From Lentisphaera marina (lineage in GTDB: Bacteria > Verrucomicrobiota > Lentisphaeria > Lentisphaerales > Lentisphaeraceae), in assembly GCF_028745505.1 (NCBI RefSeq), contig NZ_JAQZZL010000002.1:1674001-1738000 (forward strand): DNA of 64,000 nucleotides, read 5' to 3'. How positions within the stretch are numbered: the first letter of the stretch is position 1; each line of letters starts with the position of its first letter. Positions 1 through 7,619 of this stretch are shown one piece after another. The translations under genes were made by a program, and so were the position numbers. The notes under the pieces are model-generated. The model was given only the letters and a program-made list of their open reading frames with translations. It was not told where the DNA came from and ran no database searches.

Positions 1-1275
1 CGTAAGAGCTGGAGTACCAATTCTTAAGCCAGATGTATACCATGCACCATTGGGATCAAAAGGAACTGAGTTACGATTAAGAGTAATACCCGCTGCGCGT
101 ACAGCATCTTCTGCTTGGCGCCCAGTCAAACCAAAGTTTGTCACATCCAATACCATGAGGTGATTGTCAGTTCCACCAGAAGTAAGGTTTACACCAGCTT
201 CAGTAAGGTTTGATGCTAAAGCATGAGAATTTTTAATAATATTTTTAGCGTAGTCTTGGAACTCTGGAGTATTAGCTTCTTTAAAAGCAATAGCTTTTGC
301 TGCCATACTATGAGGAAGTGGACCGCCGAGCACCATTGGGCAACCTTGGTCAATAAAATCACCAAATTCTTTCTTAGCAAGAATTAAACCACCACGGGGA
401 CCGCGAAGTGTTTTGTGTGTCGTTGTTGTGACAACATCAGCATGTTGAACAGGATCAAAATCACCAGTGAATACTTTACCTGCAACTAAACCTGCAAAGT
501 GAGCCATATCTACCATAAAGACCGCTCCAACACTATCAGCAATTTCGCGCATGATACGGAAATTAACTTTACGTGGGTAAGCAGAGTAACCAGCTAGTAG
601 GATAGTTGGCTTGATTTCTTCAGCTTGCTTGCGAATTGAGTCGTAATCGAGAACCTGAGTTTTAGGATCTACGTCATAAGTATAAGCATCAAACATTCTT
701 GCTGAAACATTGTGTCTATAACCGTGAGTCAAGTGACCGCCAGAGTAGTAATTTAGCCCGAGTAATTTTTGGTTACCAAATGCTTCACGCAATTCAGACC
801 ACTGCTCATCAGAAAGATTATAAAGATTAGTCTCACCTACTTTTTCCATGTAAGGCTGCTGAACCACTTTATTCAAAATTGCCCAGTAAGCTACCATGTT
901 GGCATCAGCACCTGAATGAGGCTGAACATAAGCATGCTCTGCACCGAAAAGATCACAAGCTTCTTTACATGCTTGACCTTCGAGATTATCAATATTATCA
1001 CAACCCGCATAGTAACGGTGATTAGGGAAACCTTCCGCATACTTATCAGTTAGTAAATTACCCAAAGTCAATTGCGTTGAAAGTGAACAGTAGTTCTCTG
1101 AAGCAATCATTTTTAAGTAAGAACGCTGATCTTCAAGCTCTTTAATAATGGAAGCAGGTACAGACTTATCAACTTTAGCAACTTGCTCAAGATTTGCTAA
1201 GTAACCAACCATTGCAGCATTTGGCTCCTCGCCTTTGGCTACGATATCTTTAATGTATGTCGCTAATGCGCTCAT
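1..1275 (-). CDS. glyA: Serine hydroxymethyltransferase, 3' part cut by window edge
   Basis: PLP enzyme converting serine plus tetrahydrofolate to glycine and methylene-tetrahydrofolate in the cytoplasm, feeding one-carbon metabolism. About 425 codons are visible from an ATG at 1275; the C-terminus lies outside the window. The PLP-binding lysine is Lys288 in TTTTHKTLRGPRGG, and the substrate/cofactor motifs YAEGFPNHRYYAG and VQPHSGADAN are intact. The stretch of about 45 residues before the usual SHMT start, and spacing that gives a protein near 500 residues, match the long form known from Chlamydia and relatives rather than the roughly 420-residue E. coli form. A sigma70-like promoter lies about 40 bases upstream. 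Identity is certain; only the C-terminus is unseen. Confidence 0.97.
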   Translation of the reverse strand, partial: MSALATYIKDIVAKGEEPNAAMVGYLANLEQVAKVDKSVPASIIKELEDQRSYLKMIASENYCSLSTQLTLGNLLTDKYAEGFPNHRYYAGCDNIDNLEGQACKEACDLFGAEHAYVQPHSGADANMVAYWAILNKVVQQPYMEKVGETNLYNLSDEQWSELREAFGNQKLLGLNYYSGGHLTHGYRHNVSARMFDAYTYDVDPKTQVLDYDSIRKQAEEIKPTILLAGYSAYPRKVNFRIMREIADSVGAVFMVDMAHFAGLVAGKVFTGDFDPVQHADVVTTTTHKTLRGPRGGLILAKKEFGDFIDQGCPMVLGGPLPHSMAAKAIAFKEANTPEFQDYAKNIIKNSHALASNLTEAGVNLTSGGTDNHLMVLDVTNFGLTGRQAEDAVRAAGITLNRNSVPFDPNGAWYTSGLRIGTPALT

Positions 1276-1318
1276 ATATAAAACCCTTATGTACGTTTTC
1301 TTATTTATAATGACCTGC

Positions 1319-1346
1319 AATATAAAGCGCTACCTAATACCTGCAA
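1319..1346 (-). promoter_or_regulatory. Candidate sigma70 promoter of glyA
   Basis: On the minus strand TTGCAG is followed after 16 bases by TATATT. Transcription would start near 1312, giving a leader of about 37 bases before the glyA ATG. Spotted by eye; no measured start site. Confidence 0.4.
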
Positions 1347-1431
1347 GGTCGAAATTTCATTAATTAAAAAGTATGACCCACACAGAGTAATAGCTACAAT
1401 TAACATACCTAAAGATGTCCCATTTTTGAAC

Positions 1432-1462
1432 AAAAAAAAGAGCGACCCTTAGGTCGCTCTTT
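1432..1462 (-). terminator. Rho-independent terminator of the Cys/Lys-rich gene
   Basis: An 11-bp stem (AAAGAGCGACC / GGTCGCTCTTT) with a 4-base loop is followed on the minus strand by a run of eight T. It starts 21 bases after the stop codon of the small gene at 1483-1695. Confidence 0.85.
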
Positions 1463-1482
1463 AAATCTGATGTATAAATATC

Positions 1483-1695
1483 TTACTTCTTAGAAGGGCA
1501 CTTATCGCAATCTTTTTTCTTAGCTTCTTTGTCGCATTTTTTAGCGGCTTTGTCGCATTTTTTACCATCTTTATCGCACTTGGTAGCGCACTCTTTCTTG
1601 TCAGTCTTTTTGTGAGCCGCACAAGAATCACATGCGAGTGCAGTTGAACCTGCGAAGAATGCAAAGAAGAATGCAAATACTAATAATTTTTTCAT
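1483..1695 (-). CDS. Small secreted Cys/Lys-rich protein
   Basis: A 70-residue protein of unrecognised function. Residues 1-21 form a clear signal peptide (MKK, long Phe/Ala core, then ALA before Cys22). The mature part of about 49 residues holds eight cysteines and is about one third lysine, with repeated KKCDK-like units and a final DCDKCPSKK. The start is supported by AGGAG seven bases upstream, and a strong terminator follows, so this is a real single-gene transcript. Such Cys/Lys-rich exported peptides could bind metal, be disulfide-bonded, or interact with acidic surfaces; none of these is shown. Expression is probably high given the clean signals. Confidence 0.8.
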   Translation of the reverse strand: MKKLLVFAFFFAFFAGSTALACDSCAAHKKTDKKECATKCDKDGKKCDKAAKKCDKEAKKKDCDKCPSKK

Positions 1696-1793
1696 GGAAT
1701 AACTCCTAATTCATTTTTTTTGTTGGGTTGGATAGGTATAAAAAAAGTTCCATTAAAAACAAAAAACAAATGTTTTTACTAGAACTTTAAAAT

Positions 1794-2345
1794 TTATTCT
1801 TCGTCTTTGGCAATATCGTCCATCATCGAGTTTCTACTACGATTCTGCCCATAGACCTTAAGAAATTCAGAAAATTCAGAATTGTCTATAACAACGGTAG
1901 CGGTATCTTGAAGCTGCTGAGCCTTAGCCTTCACTTGCTCATCAGAAATCTCATCTTCTTTATAAAGATCCAAGCCCAAGAGTGAATTAGTTGCACCAAT
2001 AAACTCTTCAGCAGAGAAACCTTTTTCTAAAACAGTAGTGTAGCCTTCCGACGCATTCATCATAAGCTCTTCATCTCTAGGAAAAACAGCTATGCCAATC
2101 ATAGGAATAAACTCCCCTGATTGTAGCGCTACATAGTCTCCTATGTCAAAGTTCTCCAAACCTGGAATCCGCACATCGGATATTATCAAATCAAACTCAT
2201 AGTGAAGTCTCTCAAAAAGAGAAAGGAGATCTTTCCCGTTAAAAGCACTAAAAACTTCATAACCTTGACCTTGTAAAATCTTTGTATAGCTACTGGAACT
2301 GAACATATCTTCAGTACAGATTATCACTCGTTTACTATCTCTCAT
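1794..2345 (-). CDS. Stand-alone response-regulator receiver domain protein
   Basis: 183 residues. Residues 5-125 fit a CheY-type receiver fold: acidic pair Glu12-Asp13, phospho-acceptor Asp57 in LIISDVRIPG, and a lysine in LEKGF near residue 107. The conserved switch Ser/Thr position reads IGIAVF, so it appears to be missing, and the usual Lys-Pro is Lys-Gly. The C-terminal 55 residues are acidic and polar with no DNA-binding or enzymatic domain that I recognise. No histidine kinase is adjacent; the nearest is at 21927. It may act by protein-protein contact. No good ribosome binding site precedes the ATG, so the start is less sure than the fold. Confidence 0.75.
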   Translation of the reverse strand: MRDSKRVIICTEDMFSSSSYTKILQGQGYEVFSAFNGKDLLSLFERLHYEFDLIISDVRIPGLENFDIGDYVALQSGEFIPMIGIAVFPRDEELMMNASEGYTTVLEKGFSAEEFIGATNSLLGLDLYKEDEISDEQVKAKAQQLQDTATVVIDNSEFSEFLKVYGQNRSRNSMMDDIAKDEE

Positions 2346-2498
2346 TTATGGCATCCATATTAACACTAAAAAATTTAATTGACATTAAGATACCTCTTTA
2401 CCGCACAAATTCAAAAAAATGTCCTTTCATTTTTCTAAGCACAAACTTAATTAAGACACTTTTTATCCATATTTTTCACTTTTAAGACATATTTACCC

Positions 2499-3629
2499 AT
2501 GCTAAACACAGATATCAAGGACTCATATTGCCCAAATTGCGAAAGCAGTTTGAGAAAAATTATTTTAAGTCAAGTAGCATTTTGCCCTCAATGTTTCTGT
2601 AAATTCTCTTCAACAATCAAAGAACTCTTACCAATAACTGACTTAAAGACGCCAAATCCCACATCAATGAATAGGGCCTTAAAAAACGAAAACTATGAGC
2701 TAGCTGAAAAATTAAAATCCGAACAAAGCATCCCAGAACAAGAGCACCCTTTTCTTTTCATCAACATAGAATTCCATCGTAACCTAGAATCCCAACAATT
2801 TCTCAATATAGAAAACTCTAAACACCACTCAAGAATTCTTAAAGAACTCAAAAACACCCATCAAGAACTCTCCACTTTGAATAACGTCAATCCCTCACTT
2901 ATATATATAGATGTTACTGAATACATCAGAACCCTTCATAAACACCATATTAGCTACGGCTTAATCAACACCGACAACAAAACAAAAACTATAGAAGATT
3001 TCCGTGCTAAAATCTATTCAAGACCTATCGACACTAACTTTTCTTTTCATGATGACTTCGGATTCTTAGGTTCCGATCTCCTACAACTCGGCCATGCATT
3101 CAGCATCAAAGCTGGAATCGCACTACCTCATCTATATTTTGATTCACAAATCCCGCGAATCGCAAAAGCCTGTAATGACTTAGGCTTTTCACTTTCACCC
3201 CTTCAAGTAAACAAACACAAGCCACTCATCTACACCATAGAGAGCATATCTAGCACCTCTTCGAGTCTCAAGGACACAATCAAAGACCTCATAGCATTAG
3301 GATCCGAAATCCTGAATGCAGAAACACAAGCACAGCTAAGCTCTCTACAATCAAGCGACATGACTTGCTATAAACATTTCTCATCGAGATACTGGTCACT
3401 CGGAAGCCTTCCCTCCATCGACAAACAAGAATTTTATCATTATCTAGAGGACATTTTTTGTGCACAGACTTTTCATTACCTCGACACAGGATCACCGGAG
3501 AGAATAACCGAACAGCTTAACAAGGAACTCCCAACACTTCTCCATACAACACCCTCCTCCGCAAACAAAGAGACGAAGGACATACCTCTTGACACATTTG
3601 AAGAGTTTTTAAATAACATCAGAGGCTAA
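2499..3629 (+). CDS. McsA-McsB-like fusion protein, probable pseudokinase, Clp adaptor
   Basis: 376 residues with no obvious homologue at first sight, but two parts align by eye with the Firmicute ClpC regulators. Residues 11-45 (Cys11, Cys14, Cys29, Cys32) match the C-terminal zinc motif of McsA, including the following TF/FSSTIKELL. Residues 57-76 (NRALKNENYELAEKLKSE) resemble a short UVR motif. From about 85 on it follows McsB protein-arginine kinase: IEFHRNLESQQF for the SSRIRLARN region, then LGHAF and IALPHLYFDSQIPRI for the LGTGLRAS/LPALVLTQQINRI region, and an alpha-helical tail. The nucleotide-binding arginines and the catalytic cysteine of McsB are not conserved, so it should not phosphorylate arginine. 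It sits directly upstream of clpC, as mcsA-mcsB do in Bacillus. The alignment is from memory; the kinase homology is inference. Confidence 0.7.
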   Translation: MLNTDIKDSYCPNCESSLRKIILSQVAFCPQCFCKFSSTIKELLPITDLKTPNPTSMNRALKNENYELAEKLKSEQSIPEQEHPFLFINIEFHRNLESQQFLNIENSKHHSRILKELKNTHQELSTLNNVNPSLIYIDVTEYIRTLHKHHISYGLINTDNKTKTIEDFRAKIYSRPIDTNFSFHDDFGFLGSDLLQLGHAFSIKAGIALPHLYFDSQIPRIAKACNDLGFSLSPLQVNKHKPLIYTIESISSTSSSLKDTIKDLIALGSEILNAETQAQLSSLQSSDMTCYKHFSSRYWSLGSLPSIDKQEFYHYLEDIFCAQTFHYLDTGSPERITEQLNKELPTLLHTTPSSANKETKDIPLDTFEEFLNNIRG

Positions 3630-3635
3630 TTCGCA

Positions 3636-3664
3636 TTGGTCTTTCTTGACCACAGGTGTATAAT
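3636..3664 (+). promoter_or_regulatory. Candidate promoter of clpC
   Basis: TTGGTC, 17-base spacer, TATAAT. The -35 overlaps an imperfect inverted repeat TGGTC-TTTCT-TGACCA (3637-3652), which could be an operator. Predicted start near 3671, 32 bases before the clpC ATG. No CIRCE element is visible. Confidence 0.5.
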
Positions 3665-3702
3665 TTGGAAATAGTCAAAGAATTTTTCAAAAGGAAGCCT
3701 TT

Positions 3703-6201
3703 ATGGACGAGTCAGAATCAGCTCTCAATAACCTCACCCCCAGAGCACAACAAGCTATAACCTTAGCTAAAAATGAAGCAAAACATTACAACGCTGACTG
3801 CATCGGAACTGAACACCTCCTACTCGGAATCATTGTCCTCGGTAGTGGCGTTGCTGTAAATGCCTTAGTTAACATGGGCGTCGACTTAGAAACTATACGT
3901 ACTGCGATCGAAAAACTTTCTCCATCATCAGACAATCCTCCCGAACCAGACACTGAGATCCCCTTCACACCTAGGGTCAAAAAAACACTTGCCCTTGCAC
4001 TTCGTGAGGCAAAAGCTCTAAATTATCACTATATTGGGACTGAACATCTCCTACTTGGACTACTAAAAGAAGGTGAGGGCATTGCCGCTCAGGTCTTACG
4101 CTCTCTAAATGTAGACGTAGAATCCATCCGCAACGAGATCATGAAAGCCCTCGACCCCAACTACATCCCAGCAGACACTCGCCCTAACGATAGCAACCCA
4201 GTTGCCGGCAACACAAATGCTCCTTCCATGGAGAACCTGAATAATTTTGGTAGAGACCTCACTGAACTCGCAGCTAAAGGCGAACTTGACCCCGTCATCG
4301 GCCGAGACAATGAAATTGAGCGTATCATTCAAATCCTATGTCGACGCAACAAAAATAACCCCGTCCTCATTGGCGAAGCTGGTGTAGGTAAAACTGCCAT
4401 CATCGAGGGTTTAGCTCAGTCTATTGTCAACGGCGACGTCCCTGAAATTTTGCGCAACAAAATCATCATTGCTTTAGACCTTCCTGGCATGATTGCTGGC
4501 ACAAAATATCGCGGTCAATTTGAGGAACGCATCAAAGCTGTCATGGAAGAAATCCGCCTATGTGGCAACGTAATTCTTTTCATTGACGAACTCCACACCA
4601 TCGTTGGAGCCGGTTCCGCGGAAGGTGCTCTAGATGCATCAAACATCCTCAAACCAGCCCTTTCACGTGGTGAAATCCAGTGCGTTGGCGCCACAACAAT
4701 GGATGAATACAGAAAGTATATCGAAAAAGACTCTGCTCTTGAGCGCCGATTCCAGTCAATCGTTGTGAACCCACCCGATATTGAAGACGCCGTCAAAATC
4801 CTCCAAGGCATCGTCGAAAAATACGAAGAACACCACAACGTTAGCTACACAAATCAAGCTCTGCGCGACGCCGTAACTTTATCGAACCGCTACATCACAA
4901 GCCGCCAACTTCCTGACAAAGCAATTGACGTTATGGACGAAGCCGGCTCACGTGCACGCATCAACTCAATGGTTCGCCCCCCCGACCTCAAAGAACTCGA
5001 AGACCATGTTGATGAAGTCCAAGTTGAAAAGAAAAATGCGATCGAAAAGCAAAAATTCGAACTCGCGGCATCCTTGAGAGACAAAGAGAAAGAACTCAAA
5101 AAAGAAATTGAAAACATCCTCGAAAACTGGCGTGCAAATAATCACGAAAGAACTGTCCAAATTGATTCTGATGATATCCACCAAATTGTCGCAAAGTTAA
5201 CTGGCATCCCCATTCGTCAACTCGAAGAAGGCGAAGTTCAAAAACTACTCCACTTGGAAGAAGAAGTCAAAAAAGTTGTCATCGGCCAACCAGAAGCCGC
5301 ACGTTCATTAACACGTGCACTTCGACGCTCAAGAGCCGACCTAAAAGACCCAAAACGTCCCATCGGCAGCTTCATCTTCTTAGGCCCCACAGGCGTAGGC
5401 AAAAGCCTTCTTGCTAAAACAGTTGCTGAAATGATGTTCGGTGATAGCGAAGCTTTAATCCAAGTCGACATGTCTGAATACATGGACAAATTCAATGTAA
5501 CTCGCTTAGTTGGTTCGCCTCCCGGCTATGTCGGCCACGGCGAAGGTGGTGAGCTAACTGAAAAAGTTCGTCGTCGCCCCTACTCCGTTGTACTCTTTGA
5601 CGAAATCGAAAAAGCTCACCCAGACGTCATGAACTTACTTCTCCAAATCCTTGAAGAAGGTATTGTAACAGATACTAATGGCGTTAAAATTGACTTTCGC
5701 AATACCATCATTATCCTCACGTCAAACGTGGGGGCATCTCAAGCACACGGCCAAGGTGTGCTCGGCTTCACCAACCCGGATAGCGAATTGGAATACACTA
5801 GATTGGTAGAAAAACTTCAATCAGCAGCTCGCAAACATTTCAAACCTGAATTCCTCAACCGCCTTGATGAAATCATTGTTTTCCGCGAATTAGTCAAACA
5901 AGACCTCCAAGAAATCATTGACCTTGAAGTTAAAAAAATTGCTCAACGCTTAGAGAATCGTGAATGCACTATCGAGTATAACCAAGAGGTAAAGGACTAC
6001 CTTATTGACAAAGGTTTTTCACCTGAATATGGAGCTCGTCCACTTCGTCGTGCAGTAGAACGCCACCTTGAGGACCCCTTAGCTGAAGAAATCCTCAAAG
6101 GCAAAATCACTAATATGCAGCACATTACTGTGAAGAAAGGCAAGGAAAACCTCTTGTTTAGTATCCGTAAAATACGTAAGAGTGCAAAGAAAAAGAAATG
6201 A
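3703..6201 (+). CDS. clpC: ATP-dependent Clp protease ATPase subunit ClpC
   Basis: 832-residue Hsp100 unfoldase that feeds substrates to ClpP in the cytoplasm. Order of parts: two Clp-N repeats (about 5-150), AAA-1 with Walker A GEAGVGKT at 224-231 and Walker B ILFIDELH, a UVR/coiled-coil middle insertion (about 440-475), AAA-2 with Walker A GPTGVGKS at 561-568 and [14 protein letters not shown], and a C-terminal ClpB-D2-small domain. The VLGF loop after the second AAA core is the likely ClpP-docking tripeptide. Length and middle domain make it ClpC rather than ClpA or ClpB. AAGGA precedes the ATG. It follows the McsA-McsB-like gene, which suggests a dedicated adaptor; no clpP is in the window. 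Confidence 0.97.
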   Translation: MDESESALNNLTPRAQQAITLAKNEAKHYNADCIGTEHLLLGIIVLGSGVAVNALVNMGVDLETIRTAIEKLSPSSDNPPEPDTEIPFTPRVKKTLALALREAKALNYHYIGTEHLLLGLLKEGEGIAAQVLRSLNVDVESIRNEIMKALDPNYIPADTRPNDSNPVAGNTNAPSMENLNNFGRDLTELAAKGELDPVIGRDNEIERIIQILCRRNKNNPVLIGEAGVGKTAIIEGLAQSIVNGDVPEILRNKIIIALDLPGMIAGTKYRGQFEERIKAVMEEIRLCGNVILFIDELHTIVGAGSAEGALDASNILKPALSRGEIQCVGATTMDEYRKYIEKDSALERRFQSIVVNPPDIEDAVKILQGIVEKYEEHHNVSYTNQALRDAVTLSNRYITSRQLPDKAIDVMDEAGSRARINSMVRPPDLKELEDHVDEVQVEKKNAIEKQKFELAASLRDKEKELKKEIENILENWRANNHERTVQIDSDDIHQIVAKLTGIPIRQLEEGEVQKLLHLEEEVKKVVIGQPEAARSLTRALRRSRADLKDPKRPIGSFIFLGPTGVGKSLLAKTVAEMMFGDSEALIQVDMSEYMDKFNVTRLVGSPPGYVGHGEGGELTEKVRRRPYSVVLFDEIEKAHPDVMNLLLQILEEGIVTDTNGVKIDFRNTIIILTSNVGASQAHGQGVLGFTNPDSELEYTRLVEKLQSAARKHFKPEFLNRLDEIIVFRELVKQDLQEIIDLEVKKIAQRLENRECTIEYNQEVKDYLIDKGFSPEYGARPLRRAVERHLEDPLAEEILKGKITNMQHITVKKGKENLLFSIRKIRKSAKKKK

Positions 6202-6833
6202 AACACGCCAAGATTAGCCTTTTAATCCTTGCTACACTTTCTTTTTTTTCCTGCCTAATCTACAAACAAGAACTCAACATATTTAGCGATGGCTCTGCCA
6301 CGCTAAATATGTCTTATTCCATAGACAGAAAGAATCTTCAAGACTTAAATGACCTTAATAAGGCCCTAAGAAATTCTGCTGGCAATTCTACCATTAATTA
6401 TTTTAATGAAGAAGAAATTAAAGGTTATCTTGATTCTTTTGAAGATATAAAATCTCATTCAGTTCGCGTCCACAGCGATCAAAAGCGAACTTATGTAGAC
6501 ATCAAAATTGAAATCAGCAATTTGCGCAATGTACTGAATGCAGGCTTAATCCCCTATGCTCGGCTCAGTAAAAACGAGGATAATTGGCGTTTTTCTTACT
6601 CCACTCCTTATGATTTCGGCGAAGTAAAAGACCGCAGTGCAAGGACTAGAATTAATCAAATCCAAATGAAACTGACAATCAACACCCCCTCAGATATCGT
6701 ATCATCTAGCAAGGAAGATTTCTCAAAACGATCAGTCGTTTGGAAATTCACTCCAAAAGATAAAAAACAAGTCAGCGATATCCCCAACAGCTTTTTTGTA
6801 GAATTCTCTGGAGAAAAAATTTCTTTCGACTAG
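6198..6833 (+). CDS. Predicted lipoprotein downstream of clpC
   Basis: 211 residues, start overlapping the clpC stop by four bases (ATGA), so translationally coupled. Lipobox LSFFSC ends at Cys19, predicting export and lipidation. The mature part is a mixed alpha/beta domain beginning with a strand pattern ([15 protein letters not shown]) often seen in secreted lipoproteins that bury a beta-sheet. No family recognised. The link to clpC is positional; a periplasmic lipoprotein cannot touch cytosolic ClpC directly, so the pairing may reflect shared stress expression only. Confidence 0.75.
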   Translation: MKHAKISLLILATLSFFSCLIYKQELNIFSDGSATLNMSYSIDRKNLQDLNDLNKALRNSAGNSTINYFNEEEIKGYLDSFEDIKSHSVRVHSDQKRTYVDIKIEISNLRNVLNAGLIPYARLSKNEDNWRFSYSTPYDFGEVKDRSARTRINQIQMKLTINTPSDIVSSSKEDFSKRSVVWKFTPKDKKQVSDIPNSFFVEFSGEKISFD

Positions 6834-6851
6834 TTCTCACCTACTTTTATA

Positions 6852-6880
6852 TTGTAAACAAGCCCACTCTCTTGTACAAT
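6852..6880 (+). promoter_or_regulatory. Candidate promoter for the sigma/kinase operon
   Basis: TTGTAA, 17-base spacer, TACAAT, predicted start near 6887 and 25 bases before the lipoprotein ATG. The same bases form an inverted repeat (ATTGTAaACAAG ... CTTGTACAAT, 6851-6880), so a dimeric repressor site is possible. Confidence 0.5.
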
Positions 6881-6911
6881 AATTATTAGAGTTAAACATA
6901 GGATCATTTCA

Positions 6912-7031
6912 ATGAAAAAAATTATTTACATCGCCATTTCTATCTTTGCCATCTTTTGCCTAAGCTCATGCAGCGATAAGAGCCAAGAAAACTTCAATGA
7001 AGATATGAACCAAATTTTCGATTTCGAATAA
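6912..7031 (+). CDS. Tiny lipoprotein (39 residues)
   Basis: A 39-residue gene: MKK start, hydrophobic core, lipobox LSSC with Cys20, then a 19-residue acidic tail ending QIFDFE. GGAT lies about six bases upstream of the ATG, and the sigma-factor gene begins nine bases after its stop, so it is the first gene of that operon. Comparable to entericidin-size lipoproteins, but with no sequence evidence for that function. It may be an envelope input for the sigma/kinase pair downstream; that is inference. Confidence 0.65.
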   Translation: MKKIIYIAISIFAIFCLSSCSDKSQENFNEDMNQIFDFE

Positions 7032-7040
7032 ACGAAAATC

Positions 7041-7619
7041 ATGTTCACTACACGTCGCACTCTCCTCCAAAAACTCAACATGGGAAGCCAAGTTGCCTGG
7101 AATGACTTTGACAAAACATACCGCAAACTAATCCTTTTGCGTGGACGTGACAGGGGCCTGCACCCAGACGAACTAGATGACTTGATACAGATGGTGCTCA
7201 TCAACATATTTAAACAAAACTCAATTTTTAAATATGATGGCTCAAAAGGCCGCTTTAGAGATTATCTAAAAACTATCATCGACCGAAGAAGCTTTGACCT
7301 TATTCGCAAACGTAAAAATGCTCTCGAAAGTCTAAATGCCTTAGGGGACAAAGGTATCGTACTCAGCTCCGACGATCATGAAAATGCAGAAAAACACTGG
7401 GAAGAAGAGTGGCAAAAACACCTCCTCGAACAAGCTATAGAATATGTCAGCGCGGAAGTACAGCCTCAAACAATCACCATTTTTAGACTTCTCACTCAAG
7501 AACACATGACTCCAGAAGAAGTTGCTGAAAAACTGGAAATTAATGTCGATGCCGTCTATGTCGTTAAACATAGAATGATGAAGCGCATCAAACCCGTACT
7601 TAAGCAATTGGACACATAA
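7041..7619 (+). CDS. ECF-type RNA polymerase sigma factor
   Basis: 192 residues with region 2 at about 20-90 (DELDDLIQMVLINIFK, then GRFRDYLKTIIDRRSFDLIRKRK) and region 4 at about 130-190 (MTPEEVAEKLEINVDAVYVVKHRMMKRI, the helix-turn-helix reading the -35). It directs core polymerase to a stress or developmental regulon. The kinase gene starts on the base after its stop codon. Pairing of an ECF factor with a membrane Ser/Thr kinase and no classical anti-sigma gene is a recurrent arrangement in the Planctomycetes group, where phosphorylation is thought to control the sigma factor. No strong ribosome binding site is seen, so translation is probably coupled to the lipoprotein gene. Confidence 0.85.
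   Translation: MFTTRRTLLQKLNMGSQVAWNDFDKTYRKLILLRGRDRGLHPDELDDLIQMVLINIFKQNSIFKYDGSKGRFRDYLKTIIDRRSFDLIRKRKNALESLNALGDKGIVLSSDDHENAEKHWEEEWQKHLLEQAIEYVSAEVQPQTITIFRLLTQEHMTPEEVAEKLEINVDAVYVVKHRMMKRIKPVLKQLDT

Noticed and set aside
6851..6880. Rho-independent terminator after the clpC operon
   Set aside because: The inverted repeat has no T run after it, and the same bases make a good promoter for the next gene.
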